From contig CM055102.1 in NCBI GenBank assembly GCA_029204225.1, positions 40,041,220 to 40,103,219 of the forward strand: a stretch of 62,000 bases of DNA, given 5' to 3'. The position numbers and the translations under genes are program-made. Within the stretch, counting starts at the first letter, position 1; each line of letters opens with the position of its first letter. The notes beneath the pieces were generated by a model, which was not told where the DNA came from, did no database searches, and worked only from the letters and a program-made list of their open reading frames with translations. Source of the stretch: Diphasiastrum complanatum (Eukaryota > Streptophyta > Lycopodiopsida > Lycopodiales > Lycopodiaceae). This document shows, piece after piece, positions 11,770 through 22,853 of this stretch.

Positions 11770-11830
11770 GGAGTTCGAGTAGCAACGGTGTCAAATGTTG
11801 ACAGATTCTACACTCTAGAATATGTTTACT
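11770..11830 (-). promoter_or_regulatory. Possible primer-binding site and 5' LTR edge of the Ty3-like element
   Basis: On the minus strand, TTGACACCGTTGC follows an LTR-like edge at 11,796. This resembles, with mismatches, the TTGGCGCCGTTGC primer-binding site used by several plant Ty3 lineages. Next to it, TACACTCTAGAATATGTTTACT matches the first bases of the LTR at 2971 (TACACTCTAGGATCTGTTTACT). Beyond about 25 bp the similarity is lost, so at most a truncated or diverged 5' LTR remains. Confidence 0.4.
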
Positions 11831-12066
11831 AGTTCTTTCTTGTTTCTTGTTTACAAGAACTGTTTTCTGCCTGTTTAGAGGCTTGTTGGCATTTTTTTGA
11901 ATGTTAGCTTCTTAATTCAATGCAAAAACCAGACAGAAGGGACTGATATCGATGTAGTAAATGTCCTTGTCCTTCCTGCCAGAGGACTACTCAGGATCGT
12001 CTCTCTTGAATGCACTTCCATTCTACATAGATGCAAGCTTTTATATGGTCCGATCTTGGTACAAGT

Positions 12067-12307
12067 TGTTATGTTTTGCAATCACCGAAAACTGCTAGGT
12101 GTCGATCAACACAAGAGAACGAAGGGTAACTGAGATTTCCTCTCCTTGTATACCAGCAAGGTAGGAGTATCCATGCCCAGCACATATCCCTGATTATCAC
12201 AAGTGGCATGCATGTAGCCCATGAGTCAATGCTCAAGTCAATAGGCCCAGTCCAACATCCAGTTTTGAGTTAGGTGTGGGACCCAAGGGGTTGGGTGGTC
12301 TCTAACA
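12067..12307 (-). repeat. Chromovirus 3' LTR (copy A side)
   Basis: On the plus strand this runs TGTTATGTTTTGC...GGTCTCTAACA, and it is paired with 28,670-28,992. Minus-strand sequence just outside (AAGGGGGAGGAA) is a good polypurine tract preceding TGTTAGAGACC. The flanking SmD2 3'-flank sequence (about 12,027-12,066) also matches the copy C locus, so this insertion predates duplication of the locus. Confidence 0.65.
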
Positions 12308-12640
12308 TTTCCTCCCCCTTAAAAGGAATTTTGTTTTAAGGAAGGGAATATGGGAATCTCGAACTAAGGTCTTGCTCCTTTTCCCAAGTGTCCTTGTTGT
12401 TAGAACTTCCAACGAACCAAGTACTCAGTCACCTCCCGGTTTCTGAGCCCACGTTGACCTACATCAAGATTGGCATATGCTTCTTAAGTACAAAGGTTGA
12501 CAGATCTTCTAACTGAACTAGCTCATCCGCTTGAATCAAACCATCATTTTCTCCAAGTATAGTTTCATGTCCAATTCGAATCGGCCCGATTCTCAAACAG
12601 ATTCGAACCGCCCATTTGGAAACCGAATTTGCCGAATCGG
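12308..12640 (-). pseudogene. Chromovirus integrase C-terminus with chromodomain, frameshifted
   Basis: It is the diverged twin of 28,993-29,345. Minus-strand sequence at about 12,340-12,490 matches the chromodomain region there but lacks five bases (near 12,400), which breaks the frame. Chromodomains at the end of integrase direct Ty3 chromoviruses to modified chromatin. Similarity between the twins ends at GATATCTAGGCAT near 12,680. Confidence 0.6.
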
Positions 12641-12689
12641 ATAAGTTTCAAACTTTTTTGCTTTTAGGATATCTAGGCATGAATTTTAG

Positions 12690-15050
12690 GATGTATATTC
12701 TAGAATTAGGTTGTCAAGCATTTATGATTTAAGTAATGTTTCATGATTCATGTTTGATTCGTTTAGTAACCTCAGGTTCAAAGTTCAAACTGATTCGAAT
12801 CGCCAATTAGTGCATTCAACATTGTGGACAGTGGATTTGATTGAGACTCCAGAGTCCAGTCCAAACTCCATAGATCATAGTAAATACTTTTGTCTACATT
12901 CATGATTCAACATTGTACATGTAACATTAACTACATTCAAGACTCAGGGAAGACTTCCTATCACCTAAACTCTCTCTCATCATTCACACTCTCTCCCTTG
13001 CACACTCGTTCTCCCCTATCTAGTATCAATCATGACCCTAAACCCTCAAGATATTGTTATGCTATGTTTACCAATAATTTGACCAAAAGAATCGAGCTAA
13101 AATTGGTTTCAGAATATACAATTTCAATGTTATTTTGTCTTCCAATGACAAGGATTGAATGGCAAGGAACTTATTGCAGTTAGCTAACAATATCTTGCTC
13201 CAGTCATTAGAAAGGGGCATGAATCACTATTCATAGATAGGCCTTAAAATTGGCCATAATAGTAACAATGAATTTTCTACCATTTTTTCACATACGTCAA
13301 GATTTTATCATGTATTTCATTTTCAATCTCTTTTCAAGAGGTGCGACCACAAATCAGAGATATTTTTTTATTGCTATATCAAGAGCTTGTTTTGTAGTAA
13401 TGATAATGGCTAGTGTATTTTATGTATGTAGTGACATATGTTGTTCTCTCTACTTTGAAAATTGCTTGTTGAACCACATTGACGGCAGGTCATTTATGAC
13501 ATGAGATATATGGTATTGAAAGAAGCTATGTGATGCAGGCAATTATCATTCGGTTGACACCCATTTTCTGAAATCTTCTCAAGCCAAATATAACATGATC
13601 TTGTATACATTTTTCAAATACAATCAATTTCAAATTTCAACATTCTAGTCATAAAAATTACTCAAACCAAATGTGTAATTATAAAAAGTTTGTAACAAAT
13701 AAGTTAATCTCAGAATTAACAAATTGGTTAAATTACTTAAAATCGTAACTGTTTTTCTCATATTCAAGTTCAAAGTTTGAAAATTTGATATTATTTTGAT
13801 TTTTTTTTAAATCATTAAGTTGTTCACATTGGAATTTATTTAATAAGATCAAATTTGAAAAAGAAAAATGATAGCTTATATTTTTCATATTTGTAAATTA
13901 TAACAAAATAAGAAATTTTTTAATTTTTTCGAAATATTGGCATTTTCTCAATAAAATTACAACTTTTTAATAAAATGGGTGTCTAGGTCGTTTCTCTTTT
14001 TTTTTGGTCATTGTGTTTATAGCATGAGTGAAGTTTTTAAATCTTATCATAGATTTTCTAATCTCAATATATATTACGTATTTTGACAAAAACAAGTTTG
14101 TAATCTTTTAAATACCCCTTTTCAAAATCATATTCAGTTGTAAGGAATGTGCATGAGTGGGGTTGTTTGCATACCTCATCATAGCAAGGATAACCCTTAT
14201 TATAATATGTTCTAACATTTAGATTAGTGAGTGGATCTTCAATGAACTCAAGGTGAATTGTGATAACCTCACTTGATATAATACTTGAGATCGCTCCAAA
14301 CTCAATGTAATCTATTTGAAATGTAAGGGTCAATATAGACAGTTTTTAACAGATTCAACAAAAAAGTGCAAACCACAAAGATTTGAAAAATTGCACAAGA
14401 TTTTCAAAAGCTTTTTTGCAACAAGAACTGGAATTTCTATTTTTGATTTGCTAATAGATTGTAGGGTTGCTTCAAAGATATCTTTTTTTTTACGTCAATG
14501 CAATCAACATATTTCAAAGAATTTCTTTCATTCTCTTTTTTCTTTTTCAAAAGCTTGTTAAGTTTAGAATTTATTACTTGTCCAATAAATGGAGAACATA
14601 TCACAATCTATTAAGAAAACCATGTCGACCAAGCCACCTAGTAATAATGACCTATGTTAACTTCAAGACATCGTTGGCCTTTTTAATTTTTAATAATCGT
14701 AGTGTGTTTGCCCTTCGCAATCAATCTAAAATAAGAATAAAGTTGAATTAACTAGTGCATCAAGAATATACTAGTTTAGAAACTGGATCACACCTATGTG
14801 CAAAACAATGAATACTTAATAGAAAATAACATGTTACAACACAATGAATACTTGATAGAATTATAACATGTTGCTTTTAGGCTGGTTGCATTTCCAGATA
14901 TTGAACCTATCACAACTCATGTCTCATCCGACCCAAGCCCAAAAAAATTTCTAATGTTGAGATTTAATATACTAATGATACTAATTATTGCATCATATAG
15001 AGATTTGACATTTCGAAGCAAATCGAGAGGCAATTTCTTCAAGGCAAGGG
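12690..15050. other. AT-rich non-coding stretch
   Basis: Composition is very AT-rich, with many short poly-A and poly-T runs. ORFs are below 100 codons and lack recognisable motifs. I see no transposon ends or RNA genes. Confidence 0.5.
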
Positions 15051-15059
15051 ATATCTCAT

Positions 15060-15240
15060 TTGTGAGCTTATTGAGGTTTGTTATGGACTCAAGAAGGCTG
15101 AATTTAATAAGTTTGATACTCATCTTCACCTACTCTACTTCATGTTGGATGGAAAGTTTGGAATCTATCTTTTGATTTATGATGGTGACATTGTTTTCAC
15201 TAACCTTTGTGAAAATTCGAGATCAAGCATTGATGAGATC
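15060..15240 (+). pseudogene. Possible Ty1/copia reverse transcriptase relic
   Basis: The plus frame reads VCYGLKKAEF, then about 30 residues later YLLIYDGDIVFTN. This resembles the copia reverse transcriptase pattern YGLKQA...YVDDLIFTG, with one catalytic aspartate position altered. Similarity is short and flanking sequence does not extend it, so this is tentative. The ORFs at 15,142-15,580 and 15,620-15,931 are otherwise unrecognised. Confidence 0.25.
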
Positions 15241-16025
15241 TTATTGGATCAAGATCATATGTTTGAGAGTGGGTATTTTCAAAGGTTCTGGTCTGAAGAT
15301 ATCCATATCTTTGATATCTTTGATGATCAAGAGAAAGGTAAGCAAGTGGGAAGTGACGCACTTTGCTTTATTCACATGTTTTGGAGAATCTTCTTGTGTA
15401 GATGATGCTACCCAAATGGATATTGGTTCTCATGCTATAAAATCAAGTAATGGATTTGGAAAAGAGGCCTTAGTCAATGGCTTTGATGGTCAAGTGGAAG
15501 ATCAAGAGGTTGGTCGCAAATGGCTTCAACAACACAAAAGGAAAAGTGGCAATTTGGAGCTAGTCAAGAGCATCAAATGAGGGGCATTTAGCAAAGATGT
15601 TTTGGATCTATTTTTTTAGGTGTTTAAAGACTCAAGTAAGGTCAAAGGAACAACAAGCAAGTGTTGTTCAAGTTTACTTTACTTCTTCTATCTCATGTTT
15701 GAGCTATTTCATGTGAATGTGTGCAAATTGTCAAGATATGGTAAAACTAGCTATATTTGTTTGCATCATTTTGATGATGGAGTTATACTAGCATTCTTGG
15801 CTGATTTTGCTGATGGAAATGAAGCTAATGGATCATTATATCACTCATCCATGCCTAAATTCTCAAGTGTTGAGCTACTTGGTGCCAATACTTGGAGATT
15901 GTCAATTTTTGGTGAATTCATGGTTCTTTAAACAAAGAAATCAAATACAAATAAAAAATGCTGTAAGTCATTCATTCACATCAAGCATCCACATGAGACA
16001 TGATGAGGGGTCAAAATGAGGACTA
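15240..16025. other. Unassigned stretch with short open frames
   Basis: ORFs of 70-133 codons occur on the plus strand, without recognisable domains or neighbouring signals. Probably decayed element sequence. Confidence 0.3.
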
Positions 16026-16027
16026 AC

Positions 16028-16257
16028 CGTCAATTGAGATCTAACTGAAAACCGTCTGTCGAGATGTCACAGAGCACCGTCGGTCGAGATCTGAGAGCTA
16101 GGCTCTGGCTCCGGTTGAGATTTTAGCTTGAGGAAACGGAAGGAGCATGAAGGTCTAGCAGAGAGGAAGAGTGGTATGGTTGTAAACGGTCATGATGGGA
16201 TGGCATGAGGTTGCGATGATGTGGGGGTGTCTTAATGTCGATGGTATGTGTTTGACA
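16028..16257 (-). repeat. Displaced piece of the Ty3-like leader
   Basis: Near-copy of 10,525-10,763, including the end of the GGTTGAGATC tandem repeat and the following GGTATGTGTTTGAC stretch. It is followed about 55 bp later by a truncated LTR of the same family, an order not seen in the main copy, so it is a rearranged or separately deleted element. Confidence 0.75.
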
Positions 16258-16317
16258 TTGAACACTTAAAACGGAGTGAATCAAAGTCTGCATTTTACTA
16301 ACATTGAGCTACACGTG

Positions 16318-17105
16318 ATAAATTGACAAAACAATAATCAAGAACTAATCTACAGCATTTTTGGAGTCCAAGAATCAAGAAACCAACCAGCCTTTTGATT
16401 CTTGGACACCCCAAGAACATCAAGAACTGGAATGTCAGAGAATATGCAAGATTTACACCACAGATCCAACCTATCTAGTTTACCTGAATGCTGGTTCCTA
16501 CGTTAATCCACAAACAAGGAAAGAAACTAATCCACTCTACGAAAGCAGCAAATCTAATCCACTCTACAGTCCACAACCACACACAAAAGGAGGGAAGGGC
16601 AAGATCATGAATGCATCACTCAAGAAACAAGTATGATCAAGGAGCTCAATGGATGCACCAAACTCGTGAAGGCTCTTCTCATTTCAGCATGGAATTGATA
16701 CAATTCACAAAAAGCTCCTCTACACAAAGAGAGAGTCTCTTAAATAAGCAAGAGAGCTTCTTAGGTGGCATCCTAGTGGAATTTCCACATTTCACAAATT
16801 ACAAGTGGAATAATGCTCTCCACTAGAGGTCACCATCAAAAAGTGGCTCACTCTAGTTTCTTTAAGAGGGGTATACTTGCATTTATTACACTTGCCTAGA
16901 AATACTAGTTTCTACATGGTCATTCCATCTTCCGAGATTCACCATGAGGCTTACACAGTTCTTACTTGTCATTACTAACTAGTATTCCTCGGCTCTCAGT
17001 CTTCATTAAGGCTCGTCTTCTCAGAGACCTCCTTGGTCTAAGGTGAGAGGTGCTCTTGAGTTGCTCTATCCGAGTATCTTGGGAATTCGACAGAATCAGC
17101 CAACA
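16318..17105 (-). repeat. Truncated LTR of the Ty3-like family
   Basis: Matches 3373-4127 and ends in the same CAGAATCAGCCAACA. About 400 bp of the left part is missing. Compared with the other copies it carries a 30-bp insertion-like difference near 16,815 and scattered substitutions, so it is an older relative than the A/B pair. Confidence 0.75.
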
Positions 17106-17164
17106 GATGGTTTCTTCTGGCAAGATGGAGATGGAGGTTCATTCATGGAGTTTTATGGTTGAGA

Positions 17165-17400
17165 CACTACAAGAATTGCCACGATTTCCGACGAGATTTC
17201 CAACGTGAAATAACGTTTTAATTTTTTTTTGAATCGACATGGGCGTCGAAAAATGCGTCGCTATAAGGTCGTCGGAATCCGTCGCATTTAAAATCCGACG
17301 AAATCCGACGCCAAGCCTAAAACCAGAGAGCATGCCACATGGATGTCGGATTCCGACGGCCCGGCCACATGGACGTTGAAATTTGATGTCCACGTGGAAA
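17165..17400 (+). mobile_element. CACTA-type transposon end with subterminal repeats
   Basis: CACTACAAGAA at 17,165 is the typical terminal sequence of plant En/Spm (CACTA) elements. It is followed by many copies of a CCGACG/CGTCGGAAT motif in both orientations, as in the subterminal transposase-binding arrays of that superfamily. No transposase gene and no matching right end (TTCTTGTAGTG) was seen. Confidence 0.55.
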
Positions 17401-17880
17401 AAAAAACGAAAAAAAAGTGATACTGGATCAATCAGTGAGAAAAAGTGGTAGCTCTACATCTTTGATGGTGGAGCTGATTATGATCTTCATTCAAACCTCA
17501 AGAGCTCTTAGTCTCACACTATTTTACAAAGAACATAACATTAAATCTAAATCCTAAAATTTACAAAGAACATAATATTAAATCAAACTCTTCTATCTAT
17601 ATTTTGTTGCTCTCTCTCATGTCTCTCACACACATCCATCTCTTCCTCTCTCATTCGCTCATCATCATAAATCACTAAGACACATATTTGTGTTTAACTA
17701 CACAAAATATACAATACAAGGAAGATAGTGTACAAGAAAAAGTTACAAAGAAAGAAATCTTAGTTGCACATAACAAAACAAAAGAATTGTACTTGGAATG
17801 AGACAAATGGAATTGATAGAGTTGAGAAGAAGCGCCAAAAGCCGATCTCCAACAATCTCCTGCAAGAATAAAAAATAAGA
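17400..17880. other. AT-rich interior between the CACTA-like ends
   Basis: Contains microsatellite-like CTCTCTCATG stretches and short runs of A. No coding potential is recognised. Confidence 0.4.
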
Positions 17881-17883
17881 AAA

Positions 17884-18000
17884 CACTAGAAAAATGACGC
17901 GGCTTTGAGAATTCGGTTACGGACGTCGGATTCCGACATCTGTATTATCCGTCGAAATCCGACGTCCGCTTTTTTTTTTTGCACGGATAGGTGACGTCAT
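17884..18000 (+). mobile_element. Second CACTA-like end with the same subterminal motif
   Basis: CACTAGAAAAATGACGCGG is followed by GACGTCGGATTCCGACA and CCGTCGAAATCCGACG, the same motif family as at 17,165. Both ends point the same way on the plus strand, so they are not the two termini of one intact element. Confidence 0.4.
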
Positions 18001-18039
18001 CCATTTAAAAAGTTGCAATCTCCGAAGTGGGATGTCGGA

Positions 18040-18145
18040 TTCTGAAAGATAGCACGCCGGTGTGCTACATGAAATGAGAAAAAGTTTTTGCAACCAAACA
18101 AGATAGCACGTCGGCGTGCTATATGAAATGAGAATTTTTTTTTTG
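18040..18145. repeat. Direct repeat carrying a short hairpin
   Basis: GATAGCACGCCGGTGTGCTA and GATAGCACGTCGGCGTGCTA each start a unit of about 60 bp that continues ATGAAATGAGAA and a T-run ending TTTGCAA. In the second unit AGCACG and CGTGCT are perfect inverted arms around TCGG. Confidence 0.75.
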
Positions 18146-18149
18146 CAAA

Positions 18150-19100
18150 GACTCAAGAATAGTGACATGCAAAGAGAAAGGAATGGAGATCTTATGCATG
18201 CAATTGTTTTATCATGAGGAAAGCAGACATGCAAAGTTTAAGAAGTGGAAAATGCATGCATGCAACTAGTTTTGTGATTCTTGGTCCAAAAATGGAAGTT
18301 TCTTGATCATGCAAGCTTGGGAATGGATCTAAAATGATAGCAGTTTTATTGCATGTAGGGAAAGAGTATTTAGTTGTTGGAAAAATGTAGGTTTGAAGGC
18401 CGAGTTAGAGAGAGAGTAAGAGAGTTGTTGGTGTAGGCACAAGAGAGAGAATTAGCATTTTTGGTGAGAAAGAGAGGAAAGGGTAGAGAGGGGGTTTGAG
18501 AAAGGTGAATAGGGATGAGAGAGAGTGTGAGGGGAAGGGAAGAGAGAAGAGATAAAGTGTGTGTGTTGAAGATGGTGGATCATCCAAGAGCTCCCATCAA
18601 TTTTGGCATGGTCTCCTTGAGCCATAGCTCCAAAATTACTTCTCCAAGCACCTACACATACAAGCAAACAAAATACAAGCAAAATATTCATTAATTGGAA
18701 TTAGGGGATAGTGGGAGGGCACACTACTTTTTTTATAGGGAGTTTGGAGGCTTGGCAAAGGTGGTGATGTGTCAAATTGAAGTGTGTGAGGTGTGGAGGA
18801 GACTTATAGTGGAATAAGGGTAAGTGGAGTGAAAGAATGATGTGTAAAGGTGAGGGAAGGTTGCATGGGAGTTAGAATTTGTCAAGTGAGAGGGGAGGAA
18901 GGGGCCTTACCTATGTGTCCATAAGCCCTTAAGCCATGTGGAAAAGTAGGTAAGTTATTGTTGACATGCAAGAAAGGTAGTTGGCTCAACATTTAATGTT
19001 AGTCATGATATAGTTTAATTTTCTATGTTACAACTTGGGAATTCACCCAAGTGCAAACTTTCTAGGGAAGGGGGTCTAGGTTATGTCCATCTTATCTTGC
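18150..19100. repeat. Distal 5' flank shared by copies B and C
   Basis: Matches 24,296-25,247 with only scattered differences, including a GA-rich stretch (18,400-18,560) and a GCATGCATG-rich stretch. It shows that B and C are tandem copies with a unit of about 6.15 kb. No gene was recognised in it. Confidence 0.8.
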
Positions 19101-21112
19101 ATAAGAATCATCAATTCCTAGGCTCTTTTTTCTAGGGGTTCTCCATCCCCAATCATGGCAGAGAAGATCCAAAGAGGCGATCAATCCCTCTGCACGCTCA
19201 CTGAATTCTTTTGAGAAATCAAACTTATTAAATATGATATCATATCTTAGTTAAATCATTTGTGCAAAACAAAATGAATGGAAGATGGGATAGTCTTTAT
19301 TTCTAGGGCATTTTGCCTCTACAATTTACGGGAAAGGTCACTGTAAACTCCATTCTCATGTGTGTAGATATCATTGTTTTGGGATCAGATACATGCATGT
19401 TGTGGTGATGTAGCATGGTTGGTTCGACTTGTTTGTCTAGGTTCAATTCTATTCCTAGCCGAGAGTGTCGTGGGTGGATGCTTGGGCAAATACTCCCAGT
19501 TAAGATTTTTTTTTACATTGTTGTTTTGATACAAACAATACTCACCCATCCGTATTGACGTTGGATTTGGGACATGCCCATGGGCCACCCGAGATTGGCA
19601 TGACAAGGGTAGGTTGTTGTGCCATTGCAGAGGATCAATCATTGGTTGCAGCTCACACTATCCACCATCTTCCAAGCTAGGTCGCCATGTACCAAGCAAT
19701 GGCAGGGCATCGTGAACCAAGTGGGGCTGGTTGGGAAGAGCTCATGAAGCTGAAAATTGGGGGGTTGGCAACCTAGGCTAGGCAACTAGCCATTGACGAC
19801 GGGAGGAATGATGGCCCCCATGATTTTCAGACTCGGGCCCTAAGCAAGGGTGGGAACAACGGGACTCTTCAACAATAACGCCCCGACAAGGGGGATACTT
19901 CAAGGGCCCACGTGGCCCAATCCAAGATTTAGGTGCAATGGGGATTGTCCCTTGACACTGAGTAGGTATATCTTAAAGGGTGGTCAAGAAGGCCAAGGAT
20001 CCTTAGAAAGTGGGTCAGAGCCCGTAGATGAAGGACGTGCCCTTGCAAGTAAAGGTAGGTTATTTTTTCTCAGATTTTTGCGATCGCTATTCTTTTCTGC
20101 TCGTCTTCTCCAGCTCTCTCCAGCAAGCATACGAGAACGAGGAAGGTGCACCAGCATCGCCAAGATCCAAACGCTTGCCTCATCTATCTGACACCATGAG
20201 CTCGGTTCTTCTGTTTTCTCAATTTAGTTTTACGTTTGCAGCTGTTTTTGTTTGTTTTGTTGTTTCTGTTTTGTGACTGATTTCATTGTTTAGTATGGTT
20301 GTATTCACTAACTCCTCGCAAAAATGTAGTGAGATTTTTTCAGGAAAATAAACATTGCATCTAAGTTTTTCATCTGGTTAGATTCTCATACCAAGAAGGG
20401 CATAAGCAGATAGAATCCTGCCTGTGATGCACTATGTATTGCCCATATGAGGACTTTATTTTTGTGCTTAGCTTTTTATCGAGATTTTGTGTTGATGGTT
20501 TTGTTGTAACCAACGTCCTTCATGGGATTGTAGTTTTGTTGATCATAGCTTTGTCCAATGCATATAGCCTTTTTTAGGATTTAGGTTTAGCCTTGCCCTT
20601 TGTTTAAAGCATGCCAAAGTGTGTCATACCAGTAGGCCACAAAATATATGGTTCAAAAAAAATTAATACAATCTAGAAGTAGTAGTATTTTGGGTTCCTT
20701 GGTTTTTACTTTTAAATACAAGCTTGTTCTAGTCTAAGATTTGAGGTTAATAAGTGGTGGTGCTGTAGTGTTTTTCACGTATTCATTGTTAGATTTTTAG
20801 GTTTGTGTAGACCATATTCGTACGGATCTGGTTGATGTACACTTTAATTTGTGACAATGGTTTGTGTGTGTTTGTTAATAAGCATCATCAGTTCATTCGA
20901 CAAATCTGCCTGAACAAACCCTAAACGAGTGAAATAGATTTCAAATTAACAGTTGCTACTGTTGCTGCAACACGACTTTTGAAAAGAAAGAAATATGATC
21001 TAGAATATATGCTTTATATAAGTCTTGTTGGTCTTCATATATCAGTTTTGAATAATAGTCTCTTCACCTACGTTGCTTGTGCTCTGGCGCCATCTGCAGT
21101 GGAGTAAAGCCC
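19101..21112 (+). repeat. Copy B upstream flank of the SmD2 locus
   Basis: Nearly identical to copy A (39-2386) apart from the 335-bp length difference, and similar to copy C. No gene recognised. Telo-box and TATA-like elements are conserved close to the SmD2 start. Confidence 0.8.
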
Positions 21113-21795
21113 ATGGAGGAGGATACACAAGTAAGTATACCTATGCATCTTACAGGTATACTTAAATGATCAGGAGAAGAATCACCATCCTTTCCAGTGG
21201 CGATTGTAACCTTTTAAGCCTGGTTTATTGTGATATCTTGGATGCATGTATGTGGAATGCATATGTTTCTAAATTTTTATTTGTTGTAGATGTTTAAATC
21301 AGGAAAAGACAGAAGCAGACGAATTCAGCACTGGGCCACTTTCTGTTCTGACAATGAGTCTTAAGAACAACACACAGGTGAGTCTGAATACAAATGAGTA
21401 TCAGTGTTGAATTTGGAGCACAAAAGTTGCGATGAAAAGTTCAGAACTTACTGTTGTTAATTTGTTCACAATGGAGTGTTTCTGGTATTTGAGAACCGTA
21501 CTGCAGCTACCTTTACCAGACTGGCTTAATGTAGGATTTTTCTCGTAAGTTACTGCCCTTATATTTTGTTACTCACATCGTATGTTTGAATCAGTACAAT
21601 GCCTGACAAGCTGGTTGTATTTCATGTTAGGTTGTGATCAATTGCAGAAATAATCAGAAGCTTTTAGGGCGAGTGAAGGGCTTTGATAGGCACTGCTACA
21701 CTCTAGGATCTGTTTACTCTGTCCTCACGCTCCAAGGAGTACCACCAGAGAACACGCAAGTACCAAAAGTACAGAGATCTGACCTGATGGCATGA
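21113..21795 (+). pseudogene. SmD2 copy B, exon 3 interrupted by the same LTR
   Basis: Exon 1 is 21,113-21,130, exon 2 is 21,303-21,377 and exon 3 starts at 21,631. The break after the His-Cys codons, the continuation into the LTR and the TGA stop (21,793-21,795) are the same as in copy A. Exon 2 carries the same SLKNN change, and exon 3 the same VVINC and VKGFD changes. A and B therefore come from one already-interrupted ancestor. Exon 4 is absent. Confidence 0.88.
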
Positions 21796-22853
21796 CGTCA
21801 GCTGATACTCCCTAGGTCGTGGCTAAACTACCACTCTTGTAATTCTCTGGTTAGTTGTAGATGGTTAATCACTCTAATCTTAGATTTGCATAGAGAGACT
21901 GTACTTATTGAATAATACTTGACATATATCAATAGGATACACACTTAAACATAGATAAGTAGTACCTGACTACCCTCTGGAGGATTGTAGGAGTGTTTCA
22001 GCTGGCAGTGCCCAGCAAACGCGTCTGAACTCCATCCGAATCTCGAAGGAGAGTCGCGAATGTTTTCTCCTCACGATTCTGACTCGCTTTCTCATCACAT
22101 AAATTGACAAAACAAGAATCAAGAACTAATCTACAGCATTTTAGGAGTCCAAGAATCAATAAACCAACCAGCCTTTTGATTCTTGGACACCCCAAGAACA
22201 TCAAGAACTGGAATGTCAGAGATATGCAAGATTTACACCACAGATTCAGCCTATGTAGTTTACTTGAATGCTGGTTCCTACATTAATCCACAAACAAGGA
22301 AAGAAACTAATCTACTCTACGAAAGCAGCAAATCTAATCCACTCTACAGTCCACAACCACACACAAAGGGAAGGAAGGGCAAGATCATGAATGCATCACT
22401 CAAAAAACAAGCATGATCAAGGAGCTCAATGGATGCACCAAACTCGTAAAGGCTCTTCTCATTTCAGCATGGAGTTGATACAATTCACAAAAAACTCCTC
22501 TAAACAAAGAGGGAATCTCTTTAATAAGCAAGAGAGCTTCTTAGGTGGATCCTAGTGGAATTTCCACATTTCACAAATTACAAGTGGAATAGTGGCTCAC
22601 TCTACCTTCTTTAAGAGGAGTCTACTTGCATTTATTACATTTGCCTAGAAATACTAGTTCTTACATGGTCATTCCATCTTTCGAGATTCACCATGAGGCT
22701 TACACAGTTCTTACTTGTCATTACTAACTAGTATTCCTCGGCTCTCAGTCTTCATTAGTCTCGTATTCTCAAAGACCTCCTCGGTCTAAGGTGAGAGGTG
22801 CTCTTGAGTTGCTCTATCCGAGTATCTTGGGAATTCGACAGAATCAGCCAACA
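21694..22853 (-). repeat. LTR of the Ty3-like element (copy B)
   Basis: Same length (1160 bp) and nearly the same sequence as 2968-4127, with the same polypurine-like sequence beyond 22,853. Because it shares the SmD2 breakpoint with copy A, it arose by duplication of the locus and not by a second insertion. Confidence 0.78.

Larger units (their letters stand above)
7720..11770 (-). repeat. G/T-rich (TGCGGT-rich) tandem-repeat leader of the Ty3-like element
   Basis: About 4 kb with strong strand asymmetry: the plus strand is rich in G and T, with TGCGGT, GATTGCGGT and GGTTGCGG recurring at irregular spacing, and is poor in C. Short ORFs exist on both strands, but composition explains most of them. 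It sits between gag and a possible primer-binding site at 11,77x, so I infer it is the long 5' leader of the minus-strand element. It could instead be an unrelated minisatellite expansion. Part of it (10,525-10,763) is duplicated at 16,028-16,257. Confidence 0.6.

Noticed and set aside
11796-12066. Full 5' LTR of the Ty3-like element
   Set aside because: Only about 25 bp match the LTR end. The rest does not align with the 1160-bp LTR, so just an edge is claimed.
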